Assembly: GCF_007752535.1 (NCBI RefSeq)
Contig: NZ_CP036426.1
Span: 4,464,001-4,528,000 of the forward strand
Length of the DNA stretch: 64,000 nt
Direction: 5' to 3'
Source: Tautonia plasticadhaerens
GTDB taxonomy: Bacteria > Planctomycetota > Planctomycetia > Isosphaerales > Isosphaeraceae
The translations under genes were made by a program, and so were the position numbers. How positions within the stretch are numbered: position 1 is the first letter of the stretch; each line of letters starts with the position of its first letter. The notes below the pieces were generated by a model, which was not told the DNA's origin, ran no database searches, and saw only the letters and a program-made list of their open reading frames with translations. Of this stretch, positions 50,081 through 58,204 are shown in pieces.

Positions 50081-53000
50081 TCAGCGCCTCCGCCTCGGGG
50101 GCGGGCCGGAGGGCGGGCTCGGCGCGGGGAGGAACGGGACCTCGTTGCCGTGGGAGTCGACGATCTGGACGACGAGGTGCTCCCGGGTGGCGCCTTCGCT
50201 CGGGCAGACGTGGACGGAGACCGAGGAATTGGCCTCCAGGACGGCGATCTCCTCACGCTTGCGGTTGTTGAGGAAGGTGGCGACCTCCGCGCTGACGTCG
50301 ACCCGGATGTGGCGGATGCCGTCCTTGTTCAGCGCGAAGGCGATCAGCCGCATGGCGTCGATGGCCATGGACTCGACCGTCTTGACCAGCCCGCCGCCGC
50401 CGCAGTGCTCGCACTCGCTGTAGACGGAGCGCTTCAGGCTGGGCCGGATCCGCTGGCGGGTCATCTCGATGAGGCCGAACTGGCTCATGCGGAGGATCTT
50501 CGTCCGGGCCCGGTCGCGCTTGACGGCCTCCCGGAGGGCGCGCTCGACGCCCCGGCGGTGCTTCTCCTCCCTCATGTCGATGAAGTCGTTGACGATCACG
50601 CCGCCGAGGTCCCGCAGGCGGAGCTGGCGGGCGATCTCCTTGGCCGCCCGGAGGTTCATCTCGTAGGCGGTGCGCTCGGCGTCGTCCTCGAACCGGAAGT
50701 TGCCGCTGTTGACGTCGATGGCCACGAGGGCCTCGGTCGGGTCGATGACGATCGAGCCGCCCTCGGGCAGGTGGACCTGCCGGCGCTGGATCTTGTTGAT
50801 CTCCTCTTCCAATCCGTACTTCTGGAAGAGCGGGACCTTGCCCTCGTACAGCTTCAGGCGGTCGACGAAGCGGGGCATGACGAAGTTGAGGAACTCCTTG
50901 GCCCGCTCGAAGGCCGAGGGCTCGTCGATCCAGATGGTGTCGATCTCGGAATTGAAGATATCCCGGATCGTCCGGATGATCATGTCCGACTCCTGGTAGA
51001 TCGGAGCCGGGGTCTTCGCCTTCTTGATCCGCTGGAGGATGACCTTCCAGAGCCTCAGCAGGTAGGCGAGGTCGCGGGCCAGGTCGCGCTTGGAGCGGTC
51101 CAGCCCGGCGGTCCGGACGATGAAGCCGAGCCCCTTGGGCGGGTTCAGCTCGTGCATGATCTGCCGGAGCTTGCGGCGCTGGCCCTCGTCGGCGATCTTC
51201 CGGGAGACCCCCACCCGGTTCAGGCCGGGCATGAGCACCAGGTAGCGGCCGGGGATGCTGATGTAGGTGGAGAGGGTCGGCCCCTTGGTGCCGATCGACT
51301 CCTTGATGACCTGGACGAGCACCTCGTCGTTGCGGCGGAAGACGTCCTGGATCGGCGGCTTGATGGCCACCCGCCGGCCTCCCCGGGTGACGGTCGTCTC
51401 CCGGGGCTCGGGGGCTTCCCCGCGCCGGGCGCGGTTGGCGGCGGCGGCGCCGCCCCGGAAGCCGACCTCACGCTCCAGCTCCCGGATCTCCTCGATCTCC
51501 CGGGCGATCTCCTCCTGCAGCCCCGGCTCGATCTCCTCGGCGGCCTCGTCGCGGCGGTCGTCGTCCTCCTCCTCGTCGTCGTCGTCCTCGTGGTCCTCGT
51601 CGTGGTCGACGAAGTCGAACTCGTTGGCGAGGGCGTCCTCGTCGATCAGGGCCGGGGGCTTCTCCAGGTCGGCCCGGGCGGCCTCGTCGTCGGGGGCCTC
51701 GTCGCGGTCGAGATCGAGGGACGTCTCCGAGTCCCGGTCCCGGCCTCGGCCTCGACGGCGTCGGCGTCGGCGTCGGCGTCGATTCTCCTCGTCGTCGCCG
51801 TCGGAATCACCGTCGGCGTCGGCGTCGTCCCTCGACTCGGCCTCGGCCTGCAGGGGATCCAGCTCCTCGGCCTCGGGGCCCCCCTCGAAGAGCCGGGCCC
51901 GCTCGCGACGGGGGACGTACCCGGGCTCGCCGGCGCGGTCGATCCGGCGGGGGCGGGAGGGGGTGAGGGGCTCGGAGGCCTCGGGGGACTCGGGCTCGGG
52001 GCCCTCGTCGGGCTCCCGGGAGGCGACGCGCCGGGACTCCCGGCGCGGTCGGTCCCGGCCGCCTCGGCCGCGGATGGCGTCCCGACCGCCCCGGGGGCGG
52101 TCTCCCTCGGGCGGCACCCCGCCGACGGTCGGCTCCGAGGGATCCTCGGCCTCGCCGATCGGCTCGTCCTGGCCCGGCCCTCCCCAGGGCTCGCCCCGGG
52201 GGGGGCGACGGCCGGGGCCCCGGCCGCCCCGGGGGCCTTCGTCGTCGGCCTCCCGGACGCCGGGCCGGGGCTCGTCGCCGGGGCCTTCGGCCTCGGTCCG
52301 GGGGGACGGGCGGTCCCGCCGGGTCCGGTTGGGGGGGAGCAGGTGCTCGTACTCCTCCGGCTCCGGCTTCCGCTCGACGGACCAGCGATACGGCCCATCC
52401 TCATCGGCCGGCGCCGGGTCGGCGGGGCGGGGCCGTCGGGGAGGGGCCTCGTCGGGGGCCTCGGCCTCGACGTCGAGCCCGCTGCCGAAGGAGCGGGGCC
52501 CCTCGGCGGGTCGCCGGGGAGCGGCCGGGGAGGGGCGTTCGAATCGGGCCCGCTGGGGCTCGGGGCGATCGCCCGGCCCGGGTTCCTGGGGGAGCGGCGG
52601 CCCGGCCGCCGGCTCCGGGTCGTCGGCGAGCCCCTCTCCGAAGCGACGGGGGGCGGAGCGGTCCCGCCTCCCCTTCTCGGAGAGGTCGGGGCGGTCCCGC
52701 TCCCGGGAGCGTCGCTCCCGGATCTTGTCCCGGCCCCGGCTGCGGCCCCGGGGGGCCGAGGGCGGCGGGGGCTCGCCTTCGCCGCCCTCGACGGCATCGG
52801 GCCCGGCGTCCGGCTCGTCGAGGCCCTCGACGAGCCCCGCACCGAATCCCTCCCGGTCGTCGGGCCTGAGTGAGGCGGGGCGCTCCCGGTCGCGGACCCG
52901 GGGCTCGTCGCGGTCTCGGCGGCGATCGGGGGGGCGTCGGCGGTCGGCGGCCGGCTCGTCGGCCTCGGGGGGGGGCGGCTCGTCGGCCTCGTCGCGGGAG

Positions 53001-53467
53001 GACGGCTCGCGGTCCCGGGCCGGGACGCGGTCCCGGTCGGGGCGGCGGGGCCGGGCCTCCCGGTCCCGGTCGGCCCGGGGGGGGGCCCGTCGGGGCTCCT
53101 CGGCGTCGAGGTCGTCGTCCCGCTCCTCGTCGTCGGGCTCGTCGCCGTGGGGGTCGAAGTCGCGCCGGGGGTCTCGGCCCCGGTCCCGGGCGCCGAGGAC
53201 CGAGTCGTCGTCGAGCTGGTCGCGGTAGTAGCGGGGTTCGACGTCGGAGACGTGCAGGAAGCCGTTGCGGCCGACGGAGAAGTCGACGAAGGAGGCCTGG
53301 ATGGCGGGCTCGATGTTGACGATCTTGCCCTTGTAGATGTTCCCGGTGTAATTCTCCAGGCTGGTTCGTTCGACGTAAAGCTCCTCGAGGACGCCGTCTT
53401 CGACGATGGCGATGCGGCACTCCTCGGGCTGGAGCACGTTGATCAGCATCTCTTTCTTCTTGTTCAT
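50081..53467 (-). CDS. rne: Ribonuclease E/G with long insertion in the S1 domain
   Basis: An endoribonuclease for mRNA decay and rRNA processing, 1128 residues. Residues 1-78 hold the first half of the S1 domain (NIYKGKIVNIEPAIQASFVD, GRNGFLHVSDV). The domain resumes at about 705 (PIQDVFRRNDEVLVQVIKE, TLSTYISIPGRYLVLMPG). Between them lie about 620 residues of Arg/Asp/Glu/Pro-rich, disordered sequence with an Arg-only run near 'NRRRRRRRRRRGRGRD'. The catalytic core has metal ligands Asp918 (AIDVNSG) and Asp961 (VNDFIDM) and the zinc-link Cys pair 1019/1022 (CEHC). The C-terminal tail is short, unlike E. coli RNase E. The start is at the conserved MNKKKEMLINVL. Confidence 0.95.
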   Translation of the reverse strand: MNKKKEMLINVLQPEECRIAIVEDGVLEELYVERTSLENYTGNIYKGKIVNIEPAIQASFVDFSVGRNGFLHVSDVEPRYYRDQLDDDSVLGARDRGRDPRRDFDPHGDEPDDEERDDDLDAEEPRRAPPRADRDREARPRRPDRDRVPARDREPSSRDEADEPPPPEADEPAADRRRPPDRRRDRDEPRVRDRERPASLRPDDREGFGAGLVEGLDEPDAGPDAVEGGEGEPPPPSAPRGRSRGRDKIRERRSRERDRPDLSEKGRRDRSAPRRFGEGLADDPEPAAGPPLPQEPGPGDRPEPQRARFERPSPAAPRRPAEGPRSFGSGLDVEAEAPDEAPPRRPRPADPAPADEDGPYRWSVERKPEPEEYEHLLPPNRTRRDRPSPRTEAEGPGDEPRPGVREADDEGPRGGRGPGRRPPRGEPWGGPGQDEPIGEAEDPSEPTVGGVPPEGDRPRGGRDAIRGRGGRDRPRRESRRVASREPDEGPEPESPEASEPLTPSRPRRIDRAGEPGYVPRRERARLFEGGPEAEELDPLQAEAESRDDADADGDSDGDDEENRRRRRRRRRRGRGRDRDSETSLDLDRDEAPDDEAARADLEKPPALIDEDALANEFDFVDHDEDHEDDDDEEEDDDRRDEAAEEIEPGLQEEIAREIEEIRELEREVGFRGGAAAANRARRGEAPEPRETTVTRGGRRVAIKPPIQDVFRRNDEVLVQVIKESIGTKGPTLSTYISIPGRYLVLMPGLNRVGVSRKIADEGQRRKLRQIMHELNPPKGLGFIVRTAGLDRSKRDLARDLAYLLRLWKVILQRIKKAKTPAPIYQESDMIIRTIRDIFNSEIDTIWIDEPSAFERAKEFLNFVMPRFVDRLKLYEGKVPLFQKYGLEEEINKIQRRQVHLPEGGSIVIDPTEALVAIDVNSGNFRFEDDAERTAYEMNLRAAKEIARQLRLRDLGGVIVNDFIDMREEKHRRGVERALREAVKRDRARTKILRMSQFGLIEMTRQRIRPSLKRSVYSECEHCGGGGLVKTVESMAIDAMRLIAFALNKDGIRHIRVDVSAEVATFLNNRKREEIAVLEANSSVSVHVCPSEGATREHLVVQIVDSHGNEVPFLPAPSPPSGPPPRRRR

Positions 53468-53759
53468 GCCTCGGTCAGTCTCCGGGCGAGTGTGTCGGGG
53501 CCGGCAGGGCCGGCCGAGGCCCGACCCGACCGTCTTCCCGGGCCTCGACGCCGACGATCGCGGCGGAGGCGCGGGGGATGGGGGCGGGTCGAGGGGCGGC
53601 GAGGGTCGCCGCGGCGATGCGAGAGAGGGCCTCGGTTGGTCCGGACTCCGGCCGGGGCGCCGGGGCGACGCTCGGGCGTCGCCGCGCGGGGCCCGGGCCC
53701 CAGGGGGGTGATTGCGTGGATCGGCGGCGATGACGTAAATGGTGAAGGTGCGGGGTCAG

Positions 53760-54404
53760 TCAGCCGGGGGCCAGCGCCACGTCGGTCCGGACCAGCACGG
53801 CGCCGTCGGCGACTAGGTCGCGCAGGCCGAGCACGTCGAGCACCTCCTCGGGGCGGGCCGAGCCGCCGGGTTCGACCTTCAGCCGGAGCCGGAGGGCGCC
53901 CTCGGCCGGGTCGACCTCGGCGGAGAGGAGGAACGGTCGGAGGTCCAGGGGGACGTCGCGGTCGGGCTTGCGGCGGACGTAGGGGCAGTGCTCCCGGCCG
54001 AGCAGGTCGGCCACGGCCTCGCCGGCCGACGCGAGCCGGTCGGCGGGCAGGGCGACGCGGTACGAGACGGCCTCGACCCGGGAGGCCCGGCCGGGGGCCG
54101 GCTCGGCCTCCAGGAACTCCAGGCCCGGCGGCGCGACCGAGGCCAGCAGGCGGAGCACCTCGGCCGGGGCCATCGGCCCCGCCAGCTCCAGCTCCAGGAC
54201 CTCGCGGCGGCCCTCGATCCCCAGGGCCAGGGCCGAGGCGAAGGCGTACTTCGGCCTCGGGTTGAACCCCTGGCTGTGCGCCATCGGCAGGCCCGCCCGC
54301 CGGAGGACCCGCTCCAGGCAGCGCATCAGGTCGTGATGGCTGACCAGCCGGAGGTCGCCCTGCTTGGCGAAGCGGATGCGGAGCCGGGAGGCGGCGTCTT
54401 CCAT
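53760..54404 (-). CDS. DUF2344 (TIGR03936) protein
   Basis: A 214-residue protein with the family's N-terminal signature 'RIRFAKQGDLRLVSHHDLMRCLERVLRRAGLPMAHSQGFNPRPK' and the RVEAVSYRV strand. In many bacteria it is fused or adjacent to a TIGR03960 radical SAM protein and lies next to RNase E/G, as here (292 bases upstream of rne on the same strand). Its role is unknown; RNA or tRNA modification is a guess from context. No radical SAM partner is adjacent in this window. Confidence 0.88.
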   Translation of the reverse strand: MEDAASRLRIRFAKQGDLRLVSHHDLMRCLERVLRRAGLPMAHSQGFNPRPKYAFASALALGIEGRREVLELELAGPMAPAEVLRLLASVAPPGLEFLEAEPAPGRASRVEAVSYRVALPADRLASAGEAVADLLGREHCPYVRRKPDRDVPLDLRPFLLSAEVDPAEGALRLRLKVEPGGSARPEEVLDVLGLRDLVADGAVLVRTDVALAPG

Positions 54405-54576
54405 GGGATCCCGGGGCGGGTGCGGGCTCGAGGGGTGGGGGCCGATTCGGGGGACGGGGTCGAAGCCGGTCGGCCGTCGGGTCGGCCCGGGCCGGGTCCC
54501 CGGGGCCGGCGACGAGCCGGGGGCCGGGGAGGGTGTCGGTGGCCGGCCGACCGCCGGAGGCGGCCGGCGGCGGGGC

Positions 54577-56478
54577 TCACGGCCCGACGGCCCCGGCCTC
54601 GGCCGGGTCGTCGGGCAGGACCCGGCGGAATGCCTGGCGGAGCAGGTCGAGCACCTCGGCGGCCGAGCCGCGGCGGAGGGCCTCTCGGGCCAGGGCCCGG
54701 GCCTCGTCCATCTGGACGGCTCGGATGACGCGCTTGACCTCGGGCAGCTGGTGGGGCGGGGTGCTCAGGTGCTGGATCCCCATCCCCAGCAGCAGCATCG
54801 TGTAGAGCGGCTCGCCGGCGATCGACCCGCAGACGGTGACCTCGATGCCGGCGGCCTCGGCGGCCCGCGCGACCGTGTCGATCAGGCGGAGCACGGCCGG
54901 GTCGGCGGAGGTGTACAGGTCGGCGACGGTCTCGTTGGTCCGGTCGGCGGCCAGGATGTACTGGGTCAGGTCGTTGGTGCCGATGGAGAAGAAGTCCACC
55001 TCCTTTGCCAACAGGTCGCTCATGATCGCCGCGGCCGGCACCTCGATCATGGCGCCGACGGGCAGGTCGGCGCGGGCCGGGGTCCCCTCGGCGAGCAGCT
55101 CGGCGGCCACGTCCCGCAGGGTGGCCCTGGCCTGGCGGAACTCGTCGAGGGTGGTGACCAGGGGGAACATCACGCGGACGTCGCCGCCGGTGATCGCGGC
55201 GGCCCGGAGGATCGCCCGCAGCTGCAGCCGGAAGGGCCCCGGGTCGCGGAGCGACCGGCGGAGGCTCCGGAGGCCCAGCGCCGGGTTCGGCTCCACGTGC
55301 AGGGCCCGACCCGGCTCGGACTTGTCGGAGCCGAGGTCCAGGGTCCGGATCGTGACGGGCTTGCCGGGCAGGGCCCGGATGACCGCCGCATAGGCCTCGG
55401 CCTGCTCCAGCTCGCCGGGGGGCCCGTCGTCGGCGAGGTAGAAGAACTCGGTGCGGAAGAGGCCGATCCCGTCGGCCCCGCGCTCCCGGCAAGCGTCCAC
55501 CTCGGCGGGGAACTCGATGTTGCCCAGCAGCCGGATCCGGGACCCGTCGGCCGTCTCGGCCGGCAGGTCGGAGAGCCGGGACAGCTCGGCGAACCGGGTG
55601 GCCCGCTCGACGGCGTGGCGCCGGTAGCGGCGGAGCGTCGGCTCGTCGGGGTCGAGGATGACCATCCCCCCGTCGCCGTCGATGATCGCCGAGCGGCAGT
55701 CCCTCGCCCCGTCCAGGACCCGGCCCAGGCCGACCACGGCCGGGATCTCCAGGGCCGCGGCGATGATCGCGGTGTGGCTGGTCCGGCCGCCGCTCTCGGT
55801 GGCGAAGCCGAGCACCCGGGAGGGGTCCAGCGCGGCGGCCTCGCTGGGGGACAGGTCCTCGGCCAGCAGCAGCAGCGGCTCGACCAGGGAGTCGGCCGGG
55901 GAGGGGGAGGGGGGCTGGCCGGTCAACTGGTCGAGGATCCGCCGCTGGATGTCGCGGACGTCGGCGGCCCGGGCGGCGAGGTGGGCGGTGCCGAGCCGCT
56001 CGAGCCGCCGGGCGTAGCCGTCGAGCACGTCGAAGATGGCGTGCTCGGCGGCGATCCGGTCGCGGTCGATCCGGGTGACGGCCTCGCGCCTCAGGGTCGG
56101 GTCGGCGATCATCCGGACGTGGGCGGCGAGGATGTCGGCGTACTGCGGGCCGAGCCGGCTGCGGGCGTCGCGCTCGGCGGCCTCGGCCTCCAGACGGGCC
56201 GACTCCAGCGCGCGGTCCAGCCGCCGACGCTCCTGCTCGACGGCCGAGGCGGGCACGGCGCGGCGGGCGAGCCGGGGGCCCCGGGGGGCGAGCACGAGCA
56301 CCGGCCCGATGGCCACGCCGGGGCTGACGGCGATGCCCCGGAGGATCTTCATCGGCCTGGGTGCGGGTGCGGGGGAAGACACGGCGGGGTCCCTGAGCGG
56401 CCAGGGGGCGGTCGATGTCGCGTCGGGGGCCGTCGTCGACGCAGGGTCGGCCGGCGCGGGTCGCGCGTCGGCCCTCAT
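54577..56478 (-). CDS. ptsI: PTS enzyme I (phosphoenolpyruvate-protein phosphotransferase)
   Basis: Transfers phosphate from PEP to HPr. Visible features are the N-terminal 'ILRGIAVSPGVAIGPV', the phospho-His loop SGGRTSHTAII, the PEP-binding barrel with 'LFRTEFFYL', 'TIRTLDLGSDK', 'NPALGLRSLR', 'EVPAAAIMSDLLAKEVDFFSIGTNDLTQY' and the catalytic Cys in VCGSIAGEP. No GAF domain precedes it, so it is PtsI rather than PtsP. The ATG at 56478 overlaps the HPr stop (ATGA) and would give a 42-residue Pro/Ala-rich leader (633 residues total); the ATG at 56352 begins at the conserved domain and is the alternative. Confidence 0.92.
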   Translation of the reverse strand: MRADARPAPADPASTTAPDATSTAPWPLRDPAVSSPAPAPRPMKILRGIAVSPGVAIGPVLVLAPRGPRLARRAVPASAVEQERRRLDRALESARLEAEAAERDARSRLGPQYADILAAHVRMIADPTLRREAVTRIDRDRIAAEHAIFDVLDGYARRLERLGTAHLAARAADVRDIQRRILDQLTGQPPSPSPADSLVEPLLLLAEDLSPSEAAALDPSRVLGFATESGGRTSHTAIIAAALEIPAVVGLGRVLDGARDCRSAIIDGDGGMVILDPDEPTLRRYRRHAVERATRFAELSRLSDLPAETADGSRIRLLGNIEFPAEVDACRERGADGIGLFRTEFFYLADDGPPGELEQAEAYAAVIRALPGKPVTIRTLDLGSDKSEPGRALHVEPNPALGLRSLRRSLRDPGPFRLQLRAILRAAAITGGDVRVMFPLVTTLDEFRQARATLRDVAAELLAEGTPARADLPVGAMIEVPAAAIMSDLLAKEVDFFSIGTNDLTQYILAADRTNETVADLYTSADPAVLRLIDTVARAAEAAGIEVTVCGSIAGEPLYTMLLLGMGIQHLSTPPHQLPEVKRVIRAVQMDEARALAREALRRGSAAEVLDLLRQAFRRVLPDDPAEAGAVGP

Positions 56479-56822
56479 GGGCGGAGCCCCCCGGCGGGGC
56501 CGGGGTCGGTGGCGGGGGGCGGGCACGGGGCGGGGTTGGCCTCCTCGCCGAAGCGGGCGGCGACCAGCTCGGCCAGGGCGGCGACGGCGGCCTCGGCGTC
56601 GGGACCCAGGGCCTCCACCTCCAGCCAGGTGCCGCACTCGGCGGCCAGGCTCATCAGGTCCAGGATGCTCTTGCCGTTGAACTCCCGGCCCTCGTGGCGG
56701 ACGCGGACCTCGGCGACGAACCGGCCGGCCAGGCCGACGAACTTCTCCGCCGGGCGGAGATGCAGCCCGTACGCGTTGGTGATCTCGACCCGGCGTCGTG
56801 CGAGGTGGGGGTCCTGACTCAT
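56475..56822 (-). CDS. ptsH: Phosphocarrier protein HPr
   Basis: A 115-residue HPr. The phosphorylated His21 lies in NAYGLHLRPAEKFV. The regulatory serine is kept (Ser52 in NGKSILDLMSLAA), the site used by HPr kinase in other bacteria. The body ends near residue 95; the remaining tail is Pro-rich. The ATG at 56822 begins four residues before the first strand. It overlaps ptsI by four bases. Confidence 0.92.
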   Translation of the reverse strand: MSQDPHLARRRVEITNAYGLHLRPAEKFVGLAGRFVAEVRVRHEGREFNGKSILDLMSLAAECGTWLEVEALGPDAEAAVAALAELVAARFGEEANPAPCPPPATDPGPAGGLRP

Positions 56823-56976
56823 CGGCGGTCCGGTCCGGCGTCGGCCGCCGGGGGGGGCGGCCGGGTGCCTGGGGTCTCGAAGATCTGAGGGCATCACGTC
56901 GACCCTCCGTCCGGCGAGTGGCGGTCCGACTCGGTGTGCGGGTCGGCTCGGTGGCGTGCGAGCGGCCGGGCCCGGC

Positions 56977-57447
56977 TCAGGTGCCGGACTGGTCGGCCTC
57001 GTCGAGCACGTCGAGCACCTGCTCCCGAGTGCGGGCCTGGCGAAGGAAGCGGACGAACTGCTCGTCCTTCAGGTGGCGCGAGATGTTCTCGAGCGCCCGG
57101 AGGTGGTCCCCCGGCTGGTTGGGCGGCGAGACCAGCAGGAAGAGGATGTCCACCGGCTCGCCGTCCAGGGCGGCGAACTCGACCCCCTTGGGCGAGAGGG
57201 CCACCGTGCCGATCAGCCGGTCGACCGTCGGGTGCCTCGTGTGGGGCACGGCCACGCCCTGGCCGATCCCGGTCGACCCGAGCTCCTCCCGGTTGAGGAT
57301 CGCCCGGGTCACCCCCTCCAGGTCGGCCTCGGCCAGTCGGCCGGCGTCCCGGAGGCCAGCCACGATCTCGCGGATGGCCTCCTCCTTGGTCGTCGCGTGC
57401 AGGTCGACGGTCACTGCCTCGCGCACGACGAAGTCCGAGAGTTTCAT
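56977..57447 (-). CDS. ptsN: PTS EIIA of the nitrogen/fructose type (PtsN-like)
   Basis: A 156-residue EIIA domain (PTS_EIIA_2). The active His69 is in GVAVPHTRHP; other family features are 'LNREELGSTGIG' before it and 'DILFLLVSPPNQPGDHLRALENISRHL' after it. GGAGG precedes the ATG at 57447 by six bases. No EIIB or EIIC permease component is present, so this is more likely a regulatory branch than a sugar transporter. It lies between hpf and ptsH with gaps of 110 and 154 bases. Confidence 0.9.
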   Translation of the reverse strand: MKLSDFVVREAVTVDLHATTKEEAIREIVAGLRDAGRLAEADLEGVTRAILNREELGSTGIGQGVAVPHTRHPTVDRLIGTVALSPKGVEFAALDGEPVDILFLLVSPPNQPGDHLRALENISRHLKDEQFVRFLRQARTREQVLDVLDEADQSGT

Positions 57448-57557
57448 GCGGTCCTCCATCCGTCGAGGCGACACCGGCCTGCGATGGCCACGGAATCATG
57501 GCGCCTCGACCCGAGCCCCGATTCCCGGGGCGGCCGACCCCCGGCCAGCCGGACTGG

Positions 57558-57938
57558 CTAGCCGGCCGGCGGCGGCTCATCCGATCCCGGGGGTTCGGGC
57601 AGGTCCGGCCGCGTCGGGGAGGTGCCCCCCTGGGGGACCTCGTCGCGGTGGTCCTGGATCCGTCCCTTGTAGCGGCGGATCTGCTGCTCGATCATGTGGA
57701 CCACCTGGTCCGTCACCGCCTCCAGCCCCGGGGCGTCCCCCCGGGCCACGAAATCGTGCTTGTGCTCGGCCGAGACCACCATCTCCATCCACCAACCGCT
57801 CTTCTGATGATCGACGACAACCTCGATCTCCATGAGGCGATTGAAGTACTTGAGCAGCTTTTCGGCCTTTTCTTGCACGTACGCTTGCTGAGAGGGGTCG
57901 AGACTCAGACCATGGCGGCTCGAAATTTCGATGTGCAC
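57558..57938 (-). CDS. hpf: Ribosome hibernation-promoting factor, short form
   Basis: A 126-residue HPF/RaiA-family protein that binds the small ribosomal subunit and promotes dormant ribosome forms. Family pattern: 'IEISSRHGLSLDPSQQAYVQEKAEKLLKYFNRLMEIEVVVDHQK', 'MEMVVSAEHKHDFVARG' and 'AVTDQVVHMIEQQIRRYK'. The C-terminal dimerisation domain of long HPF is absent; a Pro-rich tail takes its place. The start is GTG at 57938, with GGAAGGAG about eight bases upstream. The pairing with ptsN is common in bacteria, usually next to rpoN, which is not present here. Confidence 0.9.
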   Translation of the reverse strand: MHIEISSRHGLSLDPSQQAYVQEKAEKLLKYFNRLMEIEVVVDHQKSGWWMEMVVSAEHKHDFVARGDAPGLEAVTDQVVHMIEQQIRRYKGRIQDHRDEVPQGGTSPTRPDLPEPPGSDEPPPAG

Positions 57939-57992
57939 CCGACTGCTCCTTCCGGCATGCCCGTCTCGCTGGACCACCCGGGCGCGTACCAA

Positions 57993-58021
57993 AAGTAACC
58001 GGATCGGGCCCGGGTGGTCAA
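57993..58021 (-). promoter_or_regulatory. Sigma-70-type promoter of hpf
   Basis: On the minus strand TTGACC (58021-58016) and TTACTT (57998-57993), 17 bases apart, lie 55 bases upstream of the GTG start. The -10 region is distinctly AT-rich for this DNA. It could serve the whole hpf-ptsN-ptsH-ptsI group. Confidence 0.55.
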
Positions 58022-58204
58022 GGGTGCTGCGGCCCCGGGGGGGCGACCGGGGGGGCCCGGCCGACCCGGGGGCGGGGGCTGTCGCCCCCCGGACCGATCC
58101 CGTATGCTCCGGCTCACCTTAACGCACGCGGGGCGGCCCGCGACGGCGGGGGGAAAGGGCCGGCCGGCCGCCCGGGCCGATCGCCCGGGGCAGGGGGGAC
58201 GTCG

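Noticed and set aside
50150-52873. Plus-strand open frame of 907 codons opposite RNase E
   Set aside because: It lies antisense to the conserved catalytic core and the disordered insert; composition is that of a shadow frame.
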